From: Pyropia haitanensis
Lineage: Eukaryota; Rhodophyta; Bangiophyceae; Bangiales; Bangiaceae
Assembly: GCA_008729055.1 (NCBI GenBank)
Contig: SDUX01000010.1
Location: 930,001-994,000 of the forward strand
Length of the DNA stretch: 64,000 nt
Reading direction: 5' to 3'
Shown here: positions 1 to 11,305 of the stretch, in pieces
Layout: the number at the start of each line of letters is the position of its first letter
Position numbering within the stretch: position 1 is the first letter of the stretch
Made by a program: the position numbers and the translations under genes
The notes under the pieces: generated by a model
The model's database searches: none
What the model saw: the letters and a program-made list of their open reading frames with translations, nothing else
Told to the model about the DNA's origin: nothing

Positions 1-99
1 GCTCCAAGCAAGCACGGAATGCGGCCACCACCTTCCGCCGCGCAACCCACCATGAAGCCATTATGTAGCGAACCCCAGGTCGGGTATCCACCCTGGAGG

Positions 100-1610
100 G
101 GAACGACGTGGTCGGCGGGCGCCGGCAGGAGCGCAAGCGGCGAGCGCCTGCCTCCGCGCGTCAGCCCGTGCAGCCCGTGCAGCGGCGGCGGGACGGCGGT
201 GGGGAAGTGCAGGAGAAGCAGCGACGGCGATGGGGGCCGAGGAAGCGGCAGGAGCGACAGCGGCCAGTGCCAGCCGCTGCGTGTCCGCCCGTGGGGCCGC
301 GGCGGGGCCCCGGTCGGGCAGTTTACGGGTAAGAGGGACGACAATGGGGACGGCGGGGACCGGCAGGAGCGATGGCGGCCAGCGCCTGCCACTACGCGTC
401 CACCTGCGAAGCGGCGGCGGGCTCCCGGTAAGGCAGTGGAGATGATGCGGGGGCGGCATTGGGGGAGGCGACCGGCGAGAGCGACGGCGGCCTGCGCCTG
501 CTGCCGCGCGTCCGCCCATGGGGCGGCAGCAGGCCCCCCATGGGGCAGTGGGGAGGAGGGGGGGGGGCCATGGGGGAGGGGGCGACCGGCAGGAACGACG
601 GCGGGCAGCGCCTGCCGCCGCGCATCCGCCCATAGCGCGGCAGCAGGCCCCCCATGTGGCAGTGGGGAGGAGGGGGGGGCGGCCATGGGGGAGGGGGCGA
701 CCGGCAGAAGCGTCGGCGGCCAGCGCCTGCCGCCGTGCGTCCGCCCGTGAAGCGGCAGCGGGGCCCCGGTGAGCCAGTGCGGAGGAGGGGGGGGCGGCCA
801 AGGGGGGGGGGGCGACCGGCAGGTGCGACAGCGGCCAGCGCCTGCCGCCGTGCGTCCGCCCGTAAAGCGGCAGCGGGGCCCCGGTGAGCCAGTGCGGAGA
901 AGGGGGGGGCGGCCGAGGGGGGGGGGGCGACCGGCAGGTGCGACAGCGGCCATCGCACGCCGCCGCGCGTCCGCCCGTGCATTGGCGGCGGCACCCCGGA
1001 GGGGCCGTGGGGAGGAGGGGGGGGTGGCAATGCGGGGGGGGGCAACCGGCAAGAGCGACGGCGGCCAGCGCCTGCCGCCGCGCGTCCGCCCGTGAAGCGG
1101 CCGCGGGCCCCCCACGGGGCAGTGATGAGCTCGGGGGGGCGGCCATGGGGGGGGAAGCGACCGCCAGGAGCGACGGTGGCCAGCGCCTGCCGCCGCGCGT
1201 GCGCGTATGGGCCGGCAGCAGGCCTCCCATGGGGCAGTGGGGACGACGGGAGGGCGGCCATTAGGGGGGGGGGCGACCGGCAGGAGCGACGGCGGGCAGC
1301 GCCTGCCGCCGCGCGTCCGCCCAAAGCGCGGCAGCAGGGCCCCCATGGGGCTGTGGGGAGGAGGGTGGGGCGGCCACGGGGGGGGAGGCGACCGGCAGGT
1401 GCGACAGCGGCCATCGCACGCCGCCGCGCGTCCGCCCGTGCATTGGCGGCGGCACCCCGGAGCGGCCGTGGGGAGGAGGGGGGGGCGGCAATGCGGGGGG
1501 GGGCAACCGGCGAGAGCGACGGCGGCCAGCGCCTGTCTCCGCGCGTCCGCCCATGGGGCGGCACCGGGGCCCCGGTGGGGCAGTGGGGGGGTAGGGGCAG
1601 CGACCAGCCC
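100..1610. repeat. 115-bp tandem minisatellite, about 13 copies
   Basis: A GC-rich unit recurs every 114-116 bp. The anchor GCGACCGGCAGG and its variants fall at about 468, 582, 697, 812, 928, 1043, 1157, 1273, 1388 and 1503, with looser copies at about 119, 240 and 358. Each unit has a G-run followed by the anchor, then a block like GCCAGCGCCTGCCGCC and a GTCCGCCCGT segment. Because 115 is not a multiple of 3 and stops are rare, several frames stay open on both strands. These frames show no conserved protein domain and I treat them as non-coding. Confidence 0.9.
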
Positions 1611-2270
1611 GCGCGCGTGCGCGCGCCGATCAGCGGGCGGTTGCCCGGACATCTGTTGGACGAATGTGGGGGAGCCGGCCAGTGGATTGGAAAACGCTAG
1701 TCGCGGCGCGCGCGCGCGCGGCGGGCAGTCCTTCATCTATCCTAGCTTTCGGGCGGAGGGTGGAGGGGCCCAGAGGGGTTTCGGGGCAGGGGGGCAGGCG
1801 GTGCTCGTCGAAACGCGCGCGCGCGCGCTCGTGCAGCGGGCGGTCCTCCAGACAGCCAGTAAGCAGAGGGGGTGGAGAGCCGACCTGGGCAGGCATGGAG
1901 CGAGGGCAGCCCATTTGTGCCGCGACGTGCGCGCCAATGCAGCGGGCGGCCCTCCCAACTGCTGTCGGTCCGTGGGGGCAGCAGACGGGGGGAGCGGGGG
2001 CAGGCCAGGAACGAGGGCCTCCCATTCGTTCCGCCGCCCACGGGCCAATGCAGCAGCCCCCGTCTCAATGGCTGACGGCCAGTAAGGGGACAGCCGACGG
2101 GGGGAGCCGGGGCAGGTCAGGAGCGAAGGCGGCCCATTTTTTGCATTTTTTCCAAACAGCCGTCGGGCATAGGGCTGAGAAAGAGATCCACGCGGGCGGT
2201 GGCACCGAGGTCGATTGTTGGTCTGCGGGGTCGGGCGGGAGATTGGCCGCGCGCATGGCTGTTCGCCATT
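1611..2270. repeat. Degenerate continuation of the repeat block with CG-dinucleotide runs
   Basis: Alternating CG runs occur at about 1705-1720 and 1818-1830. Three diverged copies of a unit of about 115-120 bp follow, with landmarks GGGGGAGC, GGGGCAGG and GCCCATT at about 1880-1915, 1988-2030 and 2098-2140. It looks like the decayed edge of the minisatellite. No gene is supported here. Confidence 0.55.
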
Positions 2271-3081
2271 CTGTGGCATGAAGTGCTTTTTACGGTCAGC
2301 TGGGTGAGGACACATGAGCGGGCGTGCGGGCATGGCCAGCCCGCATGAAAGAACCATCGAGAGACTGCACTGCTTTGCAGGGCACCGCAGATCCTGAGAC
2401 CTCCACGAGCTCCATCGCTGGATCCTTTCACAACAATATAACACCCCATCAAATGTTTGAATCTTTGGTCTGGAGGAAATTGCAGTGCACCCGCCTTTTC
2501 AGCCCCGAGGTGCACAGGGCTGGCCTGGCGCACGCCGACGCCTCGCATCGCCCGGCCCTCTTCCGAGAAGGTGCGAACGTCCTGCTGGCGCGAACGTTTC
2601 CCGTTTGCGCCCATGTGTCCGTGCGTGTCGATGCGCGTCTTCGGGGCAGTCACGACCTTTCTCCTGCCGCGGTGGTCTGGCGGTGCCTACAGTGCGGTCG
2701 TGCGGGAGCTGGTACCCCACATTGCGGTCGTGCGGCAGGTGGTGGTCACCCGCAAACTTTTGTGGTACGGTGGGGGGGTCTCGGTGATGAGGGCGTTCTT
2801 GCATTGCCGTGCTTGCCGTGCTTTCCAGTTGCGTGTGAGGCCAAGTCTGAGGTTGTCTGGATGGTGGGACAACGAGACACCGAGACTTGCCGGAATGTGA
2901 GCTCTGCTACACGCGGACACAGAGCATGCAGGGTAGTCGGGTGAGTCATGGTGGTATTGCCGTGCGTGTCGTCCTATTGCTGAGCAGGCCACTAAGGTCT
3001 CAACTATTTTTCCTTTTTGTTCATGTTTTCTGGAGTTGTCTTTGTTGCTTGGTCTGTATGGTGGGTGCTACAGTGACTTCC
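2271..3081. other. Intergenic / 5' flank of the PIF1 gene
   Basis: This is a stretch of more balanced base composition between the minisatellite edge and the helicase. Open frames exist but none has a recognisable domain. The helicase frame stays open upstream to 2887, but the last 100 bases before 3058 are T-rich and look like leader sequence rather than coding. I see no TATA box or repeat worth naming. Confidence 0.5.
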
Positions 3082-4797
3082 ATGGCGTCATGTACGTCGA
3101 CATTGCTGCCGAACAAGCGCCCACGCGGCAAGGGTCCATCCGGCTGGCTGGCGCTGCGGTCCGCGGCGGGCTCATTGGCAGCTTCTCTTACCAGTCGGGA
3201 GGACATGACGGCCGTTCTCACTGTGTTGACTACTCTGGGCGTTAAGGAATGCTTCGTCCGCGGCTTTTCTTCCGAGGACGCTGCCCGTCGCTGGCTGGCT
3301 GCCTCATCTCCTTCGTTGGTGGAGAGCGGCGACGATGTAGGTGTCGACCACGCGGGCTCGCCTGTTTCCAGTCAGGCCAAAGCCGCTCCTGCCGATGGTG
3401 GTGATCAACCTTTGGCTTCCTGTCGGCCGGCTCTGTGCGGCTTGTCATACTCAAATGACTTTGGCCGCGTGGCCAGGACTATCCTTGATCGGGGTGAGCA
3501 CGTTTTTATCACGGGCGGGGCCGGTGTGGGGAAGACGACGTTGTTGCGCACGCTGCGGGCCATGCACCAGGCAAGTGGTGGCGTGCCGGGGGCTTTTGCG
3601 GTCGTTGCGCCGTCTGGGATAGCGGCGTTATCGGCTGGCGGCGTGACAGGGCACACGTTCTTCCACCTCACGCCTCGAGACGTCAGGTACGGCAAGGACG
3701 CAGACTCGGAGGCTCTTCGTCTTATTGAAGAGGGCACCGTCGGCTCCGCGAGCATCGAACGCATTGAGCACGTGGATATCTTCTGCGTGGACGAGGTGTC
3801 CATGGTGTCCGCCGTCATGTTTTCGCTCATGGTCGCCATCATCAAGCTGGTCAAGACGCGGGCCTCCAAGAGCATGCCGCAGATACTGGCCATTGGCGAC
3901 TTTTACCAGCTTCCGCCGGTGCGGCCACCCCACTTTCCGTACACCTCCGTCATCGACTGGGCCTTCTTGTCGCCAGCCTGGGACGAGCTGTTCCACAAGC
4001 AGTGCGTGGAGCTCACGATTGTTCACCGGCAGCAGGACCCCGCCTTTGCCGCGATGCTGCAGGCTTTGCGTGTGGGCACCGTCACCGAGGACCTGCGTGC
4101 TGCGTGCCGCGCCAAGGCCAAGCAAGGCGACGGACGCGAGGATGAGCACGCGGACCCGACGGTTATATGCAGTCTGAAGGAGAACGCGCAGCGTCACAAC
4201 GTGAAGTGCTTGATGGCGCTTAGCCAGGCACACGGTGGCGTCAGAGAGTTCAAGTCAAGGGACATTGTCAACATGGAGTCACCTGCTGGGCGGCGGGCAG
4301 GGCTACACTCCCTCGATACATGCCTCCACGTGCCTGCCGTTTTGCGGGTGTCCCTCTACTCCCGCGTGTCCTACTGTGGTGGGGGCGGTCAGCTGGCGGA
4401 CCTGGGCTTAGTGAACGGGTGCAGCGGGATCGTCATGAGCTTCTGCCGCAACTCTTCCTGGCCCGTTGTGCGTTTTAACTTGGGGGGCGGCGGGACGGTT
4501 GACGCAGTGTGTGAGCCTGTATCTTTTGAAGTTCCTTCGGTGCTTGGAGGCGTGCTGGCGACGCGCGTACAGGTGCCTATTCATTTGTCGTGGGCGATTA
4601 CCGTGCACCGGTGCCAGAGCATCTCTCTTGACAAGGTGACGGTAGACCTTGGCAAGTCATTCTGCCATGGCATGGTGTACGTTGCGCTCTCACGCGTTCG
4701 CTCGTTGGAGGGTTTGTATGTAATGTCTTTTGATGAGCGGAAGGTGTTCGTGGACGGCGTGGTGCGCGAGTTCTATGACTCTCTTGCTCGCCTGTGA
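3082..4797 (+). CDS. PIF1-family DNA helicase
   Basis: This is a superfamily 1B 5'-to-3' DNA helicase of the PIF1 class, 571 aa from the chosen start. Visible motifs in order are Walker A GGAGVGKT (residues 145-152), a TxxA-like segment VVAPSGIAAL, Walker B VDEVSMVS (about 236-243), the PIF1 block LAIGDFYQLPPV (about 270-281), IVHRQ, and near the C-terminus ITVHRCQS followed by VYVALSRVRS (about 533-541). All nucleotide-binding motifs are intact. The start at 3082 (CCATGGCG context) is preferred over in-frame ATGs at 3058 and 2887 because the intervening sequence resembles a leader. The gene is visibly less GC-rich than the genes after 20 kb, and it stands alone among repeats and towards a KDZ transposase, which suggests mobile-element cargo rather than a housekeeping PIF1. 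A host PIF1 paralogue cannot be excluded. Confidence 0.9.
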   Translation: MASCTSTLLPNKRPRGKGPSGWLALRSAAGSLAASLTSREDMTAVLTVLTTLGVKECFVRGFSSEDAARRWLAASSPSLVESGDDVGVDHAGSPVSSQAKAAPADGGDQPLASCRPALCGLSYSNDFGRVARTILDRGEHVFITGGAGVGKTTLLRTLRAMHQASGGVPGAFAVVAPSGIAALSAGGVTGHTFFHLTPRDVRYGKDADSEALRLIEEGTVGSASIERIEHVDIFCVDEVSMVSAVMFSLMVAIIKLVKTRASKSMPQILAIGDFYQLPPVRPPHFPYTSVIDWAFLSPAWDELFHKQCVELTIVHRQQDPAFAAMLQALRVGTVTEDLRAACRAKAKQGDGREDEHADPTVICSLKENAQRHNVKCLMALSQAHGGVREFKSRDIVNMESPAGRRAGLHSLDTCLHVPAVLRVSLYSRVSYCGGGGQLADLGLVNGCSGIVMSFCRNSSWPVVRFNLGGGGTVDAVCEPVSFEVPSVLGGVLATRVQVPIHLSWAITVHRCQSISLDKVTVDLGKSFCHGMVYVALSRVRSLEGLYVMSFDERKVFVDGVVREFYDSLARL

Positions 4798-5094
4798 GGC
4801 CTTCCAGTGTACGTAGTGATTGTACCTGCACCTGATATGGATCATTCACGAAGATGGTGTAGAGAACTGGTGGCATCGAGGTGGCATGTGTGCTTCAGGA
4901 GGCCTACCACAATGAAGCCGGCAGGTTGCAGCGCAGTGATGTCTGTACATATTATTCAACGTCGGGGCGCCCCGGCCGCCCACCCACTCACAGACACTAA
5001 CAGCCTGTCCTCCACGCCCCTCCTCCCAGTCAGCACCAGCACCCGCTCCCGCCTTCCCTCTCCCTCTCACGTCCAACCCTGCTACTCGCCCGTT
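4798..5094. other. Intergenic, 3' flank of the PIF1 gene
   Basis: Short, moderately AT-containing spacer between the helicase stop and the next repeat block. No gene, RNA or clear polyadenylation hexamer is visible. Confidence 0.4.
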
Positions 5095-5640
5095 CCGCAC
5101 CGACCCCCATGCAGCGCAGTACAAACATCGTAGAACAATGCCTCCCTTCTCCACCGGCACCGCCCAGTCCACCGGCACAAGTGCGCGCCCCGTCCACGCG
5201 TCCCCGCCCGTCGAGCCCCGTCCATGCGCCCCCACCAGTGCAGCCCCGTCCTCGCGTGCCCTCTCCCTCTCACCTCCACCCCTGCTACTCGTCCGTTCCG
5301 CATCGACCCCCATGCAGCGCAGTACAAACATCGCAGAACAACGCCTCCCCACTCCACCGGCACCGCCCAGTCCACCGGCACAAGTGCGCGCCCCGTCCAC
5401 GCGTCCCCGCCCGTCGAGCCCCGTCCACGCGTCCCCGCCCGTCGAGCCCCGTCCATGCGCCCCCACCAGTGCAGCCCCGTCCTCGCGTGCCCTCTCCCTC
5501 TCACCTCCACCCACGCGTCCACGCCCGTCGAGCCCCGTCCATGCGCCCCCACCCGTGCAGCCCCGTCCTCGCGTCCCCGCCGCGTGTAGTCTCGTCCACG
5601 CGTCCCCGCCTGTGGATCCGCGCCCGCCGCCGAGCTCAGA
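5095..5640. repeat. 28-bp minisatellite inside a 205-bp tandem duplication
   Basis: Segment 5092-5270 recurs at about 5297-5500, including the shared stretches CGCAGTACAAACATCG and CACCGGCACAAGTGCGCG. Inside it a 28-bp unit (GTCCACGCGTCCCCGCCCG plus TCGAGCCCC) is tandemly repeated at 5395, 5423 and as variants through about 5620. Proline/arginine-rich open frames cross it on both strands, with no domain. Confidence 0.8.
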
Positions 5641-5699
5641 TGCGCGCCCCCGTGAGCCCAGAACCGACTGGTAACCTTGACACGCCGCCTCCAGCGCGG

Positions 5700-5970
5700 G
5701 GAGGGGAGCGCTCGAGCGCCGCTGCGAGAGGCGGTGCCGGCAGAGGCACCCCCCCGCCGCTCCCACCTCCACCACCACCGCTGCCACCGCTGCCGCCGCC
5801 GCCGACGCCCGCACCGCCGCCACCGCTGCCGCCGCCGCCGACGCCCGCGCCGCCGCCTCCGCCGCCGCCGCCGCAGCCATCGTCGCCACCGCCGTGGCCA
5901 TCGGCACCAGCAACGCCGCCACCGTCGCCGCCAGCAACGGCGTCGTCGCCGTCGCCGTCTCTGCGGGCCA
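5700..5970. repeat. GCC-triplet-rich tract
   Basis: Imperfect CCG/GCC triplet runs read as poly-Pro on one strand and poly-Gly/Ala on the other. No recognisable domain; treated as low-complexity DNA. Confidence 0.6.
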
Positions 5971-8388
5971 ACCGACGGGGCGGACGCCGACAGACTGAGG
6001 GGGGGGGAAGGAAGTGGGGGGGGGTGGCGGAGTGTGGTAAAGGGCGCCAAAGCCGGGGGTGGCGTGGGTTAGAGGGGGCCGATGGTGGCGGGGGTGGAAA
6101 GGGGCAAGCGATGACAGGGGGAGAGCGCGCTCGGAGTGACAAAAGTGGGGGAGAGGCGATCCACGCCGGGGGCAGGGCGATGGAGGAAGGGGGAGGAACC
6201 ATCTCGCTGAAAGTGCTGACCGGACCACTCGGTCGGCGACAAAGTGCAAGTTTGTGTGGACGCGCCGGAAGCCTCTCCTCGACGTGCACTGAACGGGCCA
6301 TGGTGGAAAGGGAAGTTTCCAGGTTTCGCAAAGTTTTACGCAAACTGTCGACATACCATCTCCACTGCTGCTGAACTGTCAACCCGCGTGTTGACAGTGA
6401 AGCATGACGTCCTGAGATCACGATCTCCAGTCCAAGCCGCCCTTCTGTTGTTTCGATGAGCCCTGCCGGACAGCCGGCTATAAGCGGAGCGAGACTCACC
6501 GGCATAAACGCAGCTCTGTCCTCCATTCTTTGGGGAGCCGCCAGCTTGTGGGGTTGTCGGTCTCAAGTGCACCCTTGTGTCCCTCCCTCAGCTACATTTC
6601 TGGCCGTTCATTGGCCGACATGGCAACAGCCTAGGAGCACAATCACCCCTCCATCGCCGCCGGCAGGGAGGCGGCAGAGGCCGAAACACAGTTTCTCCCG
6701 AGGGTGGCTCTAGGACGACTCGCGCGAGGTGATGCGCGCAGCGGACGCCCATTAACCTCACGCTCCCGTCTCGTGCAATTTTCACCGGTCAGCCAGGACG
6801 GCCGGCCGCCAGTCAAGCTCGTGCCACCTGCGTGCGCATCGTTCTAGCGTGATGGATCCCGTACGTACTGATAGTACAATCGATTGCCACTGACATAGCT
6901 GAAGAAGACTAGAACAAACACTACGCGACAGGAAGGCCCTCGGGACAGGGTCCACCAGTTGAACAGCGCTCGACAATGATGAGGCAGCTTCTGAGGTCGG
7001 ACTGGACCGAGACGTGCCGACTCCTCGGCCACCCAAGCTGGGACGCAACGAACGTCGCAGTTGAGCTGTCTACGCACGATGTGGGGCAGGGTTTCGGGCC
7101 TCGAGGTCCACTCACTTGAGCAGCTTCTGTTACGGTTGTACGCGGACAGCAGGTGGTCTCGCAGGATGCAGTCATGCATCAGTCATGAGTGTCAGCAGTG
7201 GTGATTGCACACTGCGTCGCAGACCGCATTGGATTGGAAAGCTTTTGCTTTGAAAATATTACAAATCTTAAATCGCGAACACTGGGCCAGGTGGAAAGAT
7301 CACCGGCGATGCAACGACGAGAGAGGGGCCTGCAGCAGCTTTGGGGGGGGTGCCGCATGACCATTCACCAATGCCGATGATCTTCGGGTGCAGACATGAT
7401 TGAGGGTGGGGGGAAGCAGTGACAGACGAGATCGATCGCGTGTCGGAACTCACGTGCCAGACGAGGTCCCCTGGGCTTGAGAAGAGGGACCGCGGGCGCT
7501 GGAACGGGTGCTGGCCGGAAAGGGAACGCCGCAGAAAGGGCAGCAGCGTCGTCGGGACGCAGCCGGGGTGGGGCGTAGTCGCCGCCGTCGGCGCCTCGGG
7601 GGGAGGGCGGCCGGAGGTGCCGCACGCTGCCGCCGCCGCCCGCTTCCTGCTCATCTCCGTCACCCCCCCTGGGGCTGACGCGCCTGCGTCAAGGGCACCT
7701 GCTACGGATCGTGCTCTTGTCTGGGGGGTGGGTGTCGGTGTGCGCTGCGGCGGGTTTCCAAGCCGAGCGTGCTGGTCGACCGGCCTGCAGATGGGTTGGC
7801 AATGGGGCCAGGCGGATGGAGGGTCACCAGCTAGTCGTGCTGCTCTCAGACACTCTCGGATGTCCAACTGATGCTTGCCGTCGTTTCAGATGGTCTACTA
7901 CCAAGGATGGGAGTAGCGCTGTTGGCGCAGTGGTGCTGAGCCAGAAGACGGCACCGCACAGGCGCGACGCGCTCGTGTCCCGGACACTGTGGTGCGTCTA
8001 CCAGTGGGTGTCACTCTCGAGCGCGTGGGACAAAGCAACCATCAGTCTCAACTTTGCAGGTGCTCTGAACCGCCAGGCCGCACATGTAGGTCCGCCCAAT
8101 CCGCGAGGACTGCTGCACTCTATCTTGACAGCGCTGCCTCATTGCGATGCTACACGCTCGCCTCTGAATGGCACCGACATGCTGCTGCCGTCTCCCAGAT
8201 GCGCAATATCAATGAGCGGCGAGCTGCATGCCAGACGACTAATGGATGCAAAGAAGATGACGGCATTGCCCTTGTACGTTTGAATAAGACAGCGTGCACA
8301 CGCGACGCCGCTGTGAGGTGAGCTCTCCACATGGGCCTCCCCGTTCAAAAACAGAATCTCTCCGCCATTGCAGGTGCACTGCCACACC
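5971..8388. other. Gene-poor spacer of near-balanced composition
   Basis: After a G-rich start (to about 6130) composition falls well below that of the neighbouring repeats. Open frames in this interval are short, overlap in several frames and show no motifs. One perfect hairpin lies at 6375-6398 (listed separately). No tRNA- or rRNA-like sequence was recognised. Confidence 0.45.
6375..6398. repeat. Perfect 9-bp inverted repeat, 6-nt loop
   Basis: ACTGTCAAC (6375-6383) and its exact reverse complement GTTGACAGT (6390-6398) flank the loop CCGCGT. The dyad could be a protein-binding site or RNA hairpin. No adjacent gene gives it a role. Confidence 0.7.
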
Positions 8389-9390
8389 GGCTCTCAACGA
8401 AGCCACACACCGTCCCGCCACCTGACCAAAAAGCGCCCCCGACTCAAGTGCGCTCCTCCATAGGCGCTGCACATGGCAACCTGTCCACGTTGCTGTATAC
8501 GACCCAGTTTGACATGAGTGCGTTCACCGACGACCCAACGTCGCCAGGACACATCTGAACAAACCCACTGCAAAGGCTGAAGCGGTCGGTGCACGCGGCG
8601 AGCTATTGCTATGACTCGCTCACATCGCTCACCTTTCCCCAGTCACAGTGTGCCTGGACGACAACCATGGTCAGCATGGGGATTGGGCGCCGACTCACCC
8701 ATTGCCCACGCCATTCACCGCCGCGCTCTCAGCAGCGCCATCTACTTCACCACCCCCAGTCCACGACGACTACCAGTGCCCGGCCGCATTCCGGCTGCCA
8801 CTGTTGCCTCCATCACCCTACAGACCACCACTCGCGCGCGCCTCGCGGCCGGCGCGCGCCAGCAACACCCCATCCCCCCGCCGCCCACCGCCATGACGGC
8901 TCTCAACGAAGCCACACACCGTCCCGTCATCTGACCAAAAGGCGCCCCCGACTCAAGTGCGCTCCTCCATAGGCGCTGCACATGGCAACCTGTCCACGTT
9001 GCTGTATACGACCCAGTTTGACATGAGTGCGTCCATCGACGACCCAACGTCGCCAGGACACATCTGAACAAACCCACTGCAAAGGCTGAAGCGGTCGGTG
9101 CACGCGGCGAGCTATTGCTATGACTCGCTCACATCGCTCACCTTTCCCCAGTCACAGTGTGCCTGGACGACAACCATGGTCAGCATGGGGATTGGGCGCC
9201 GACTCACCCATTGCCCACGCCATTCACCGCCGCGCTCTCAGCAGCGCCATCTACTTCACCACCCCCAGTCCACGACGACTACCAGTGCCCGGCCGCATTC
9301 CGGCTGCCACTGTTGCCTCTATCACGCTACGCACCACCACACGGGCGCACCTCGCGGCCGGCGCGTGCCACCAACACCCCATCCGCCCTC
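8389..9390. repeat. 509-bp direct tandem duplication
   Basis: Two copies, 8389-8897 and 8898-about 9390, are offset by exactly 509 bp. Both start with GGCTCTCAACGAAGCC and share the block GGCACACGGCG-type spacer and TGCTGTATACGACCC. Most differences are single substitutions, growing in number toward the 3' end, where the sequence merges into the 120-bp minisatellite. A short frame starting at 8589 and again at 9098 is identical in its first 70 or so codons, but it has no domain and looks non-coding. Confidence 0.9.
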
Positions 9391-11175
9391 CGCCGCCCGC
9401 CGCCAATCTCCGCCACACTCCAGCTGCCGCCGCCGCCTCCATCACCGCGCGGACCACAACACTTGCGCGACCCCGCGGCGGGCGCCAACCAGCAAGACCC
9501 CATCCAATCCCTGCCCTCCACCGCCACCCCCGGCACCAGCTCAGCCGCCGCGGCCGCGTCCACCACCCCGTGGACCACAACACTTGCGCGACCCCGCGGC
9601 GGGCGCCTGCCAGCAAGACCCATCCGCTCCCCGCCCCCCACGGCCACCCCCCGCACGAGCTCAGCCGCCGCCGCCGGCTCCACCGCCCCGTGGACCGCTC
9701 CACGCGCGCGCCCCGCGGCTGGCGCGTGCGACCGAGTCCCCGGCCGCTCCCCGCATCCCACCGCCACGCCCTGCAGCAGCCCAGCCGCCGCCGCCGGCTC
9801 CACCACCCCGCGGACCGCAACACGTGCGCGCCCCGCGGCGGGCGCGTGCGACCGAGTCTCCGTCCACCTCCCGCCGTCCACCGCATTCCCCCGCCGCACC
9901 CCAGCTGCCGCCGCCGCCTCCATCACCCCGCGCACCACAACACTTGCGCGACACCGCGGCGGGCGCCAACCAGCGAGACCCCATCCGCTCCCCGCCCCCC
10001 ACTTCCACACCCCGCACCAGCTCAGCCGCCGCCGCCGGCTCCACCGCCCCGTGGACCGCTCCACGCGCGCGCCCCGCGGCTGGCGCGTGCGACCGAGTCC
10101 CCGGCCGCTCCCCGCATCCCACCGCCACGCCCTGCAGCAGCCCAGCCGCCGCCGCCGGCTCCACCACCCCGCGGACCGCAACACGTGCGCGCCCCGCGGC
10201 GGGCGCGTGCGACCGAGTCTCCGTCCACCTCCCGCCGTCCACCGCATTCCCCCGCCGCACCCCAGCTGCCGCCGCCGCCTCCATCACCCCGCGCACCACA
10301 ACACTTGCGCGACACCGCGGCGGGCGCCAACCAGCGAGACTCCATCCGCTCCCCGCCTTCCACTTCCACACACCGCACCAGCTCAGCCGCCGCCGCCGGC
10401 TCCACCGCCCCGTGGACCGCTCCACGCGCGCGCCCCGCGGCTGGCGCGTGCGACCGAGTCCCCGGCCGCTCCCCGCATCCCACCGCCACGCCCTGCAGCA
10501 GCCCAGCCGCCGCCGCCGGCTCCACCGCCCCGTGGACCGCTCCACGCGCGCGCCCCGCGGCTGCCGCGTGCGACCGAGTCTCCGTCCGCTCCCTGCCCCC
10601 CACTGCCACCCCCCGAAACAGCCGAGCCGCCGCCGCCTCCTCCTTCACCGTGCGGACCACAACATTCGTGCGTCCCGCGGCGGGCGCGTCCCAGGGAGTT
10701 CCCAATCGCCCCCCGCCGCCCCCTGGTGCGCTCCGCCGCGCCCCGCCTGCGATCGCTCCGTGAATGGCCACAAGGACCACAAAACCCGCGCGCGCCGCGG
10801 CGGGCGCGCTCAAGCGCGTTCCTTGCCACCCGCCGCCGCCCCTTGCCGCCCTCCGTCGCCGTTCGCAACCCCGTTGTCAAACACTCGCCACACCACGACA
10901 CCCCGGGCGCGACCCTGGCTGCTGGCGCGGCCTCCATCAACTGACAGACCGCAACACGCGCGCGCCACGAGGCCGGCACGTGTCCGCCACACCGCATCCG
11001 CCCCCCGCCGCCCAACGCCAGGCCCTGCCCCACCCCAGCTGCCTCCGCCGCCTCCACCGCCCCGCAAACCACAACACGCGCGCGCCCCGCGGCGGGCACG
11101 TGCCAGCAAGACCCCATGCGCCTCCCGCCGCCACCCGGCAACCCCTGCCCCACCCCGGCTGCCGCCGTCGCCTTC
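9391..11175. repeat. 120-bp tandem minisatellite with 360-bp higher-order repeat
   Basis: The anchor CCGCGGCGGGCGC and variants recurs at about 9475, 9596, 9715, 9835, 9956, 10076, 10196, 10317, 10437, 10557, 10677 and 10797, a period of 119-121 bp, then becomes irregular to about 11170. Three consecutive units form a higher-order repeat: the blocks starting at 9660, 10020 and 10381 are nearly identical over long stretches, while the three units inside each differ from one another. Since 120 is divisible by 3, long frames persist on both strands. Their products are Pro/Arg/Ala repeats without a domain. Confidence 0.9.
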
Positions 11176-11305
11176 ACGGCAAGCTGATGAGCACTCCCAA
11201 CTGTGCGCTTGAGCACAAGTGATCCGCGGTCCAGGCTCTCTCTCATTCCCCTTCCTCCAGAGCGACAAAGACGCCGCTTGCTCCCGACAGCTCACCAAGA
11301 GCACA

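Noticed and set aside
100..1610. CRISPR-like regularly spaced repeats
   Set aside because: The repeats are contiguous, with no unique spacers, and the context is eukaryotic; this is a minisatellite.
61..2653. Many long open frames (up to about 390 codons) on both strands over the first repeat block
   Set aside because: They follow the 115-bp period, overlap in several frames and encode only Pro/Arg/Gly/Ala repeats. Open because stops are rare in GC-rich DNA.
4846..6526. Minus-strand frame of about 500 codons over the 5.1-6.3 kb repeats
   Set aside because: Product is made of the minisatellite units (GRGSTGGDAWTG) and triplet runs, with no domain and several equally long competing frames.
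9098..11246. Frames of 550-700 codons across the 120-bp array
   Set aside because: Unit length divisible by 3 keeps all frames open. Translations are pure repeats.
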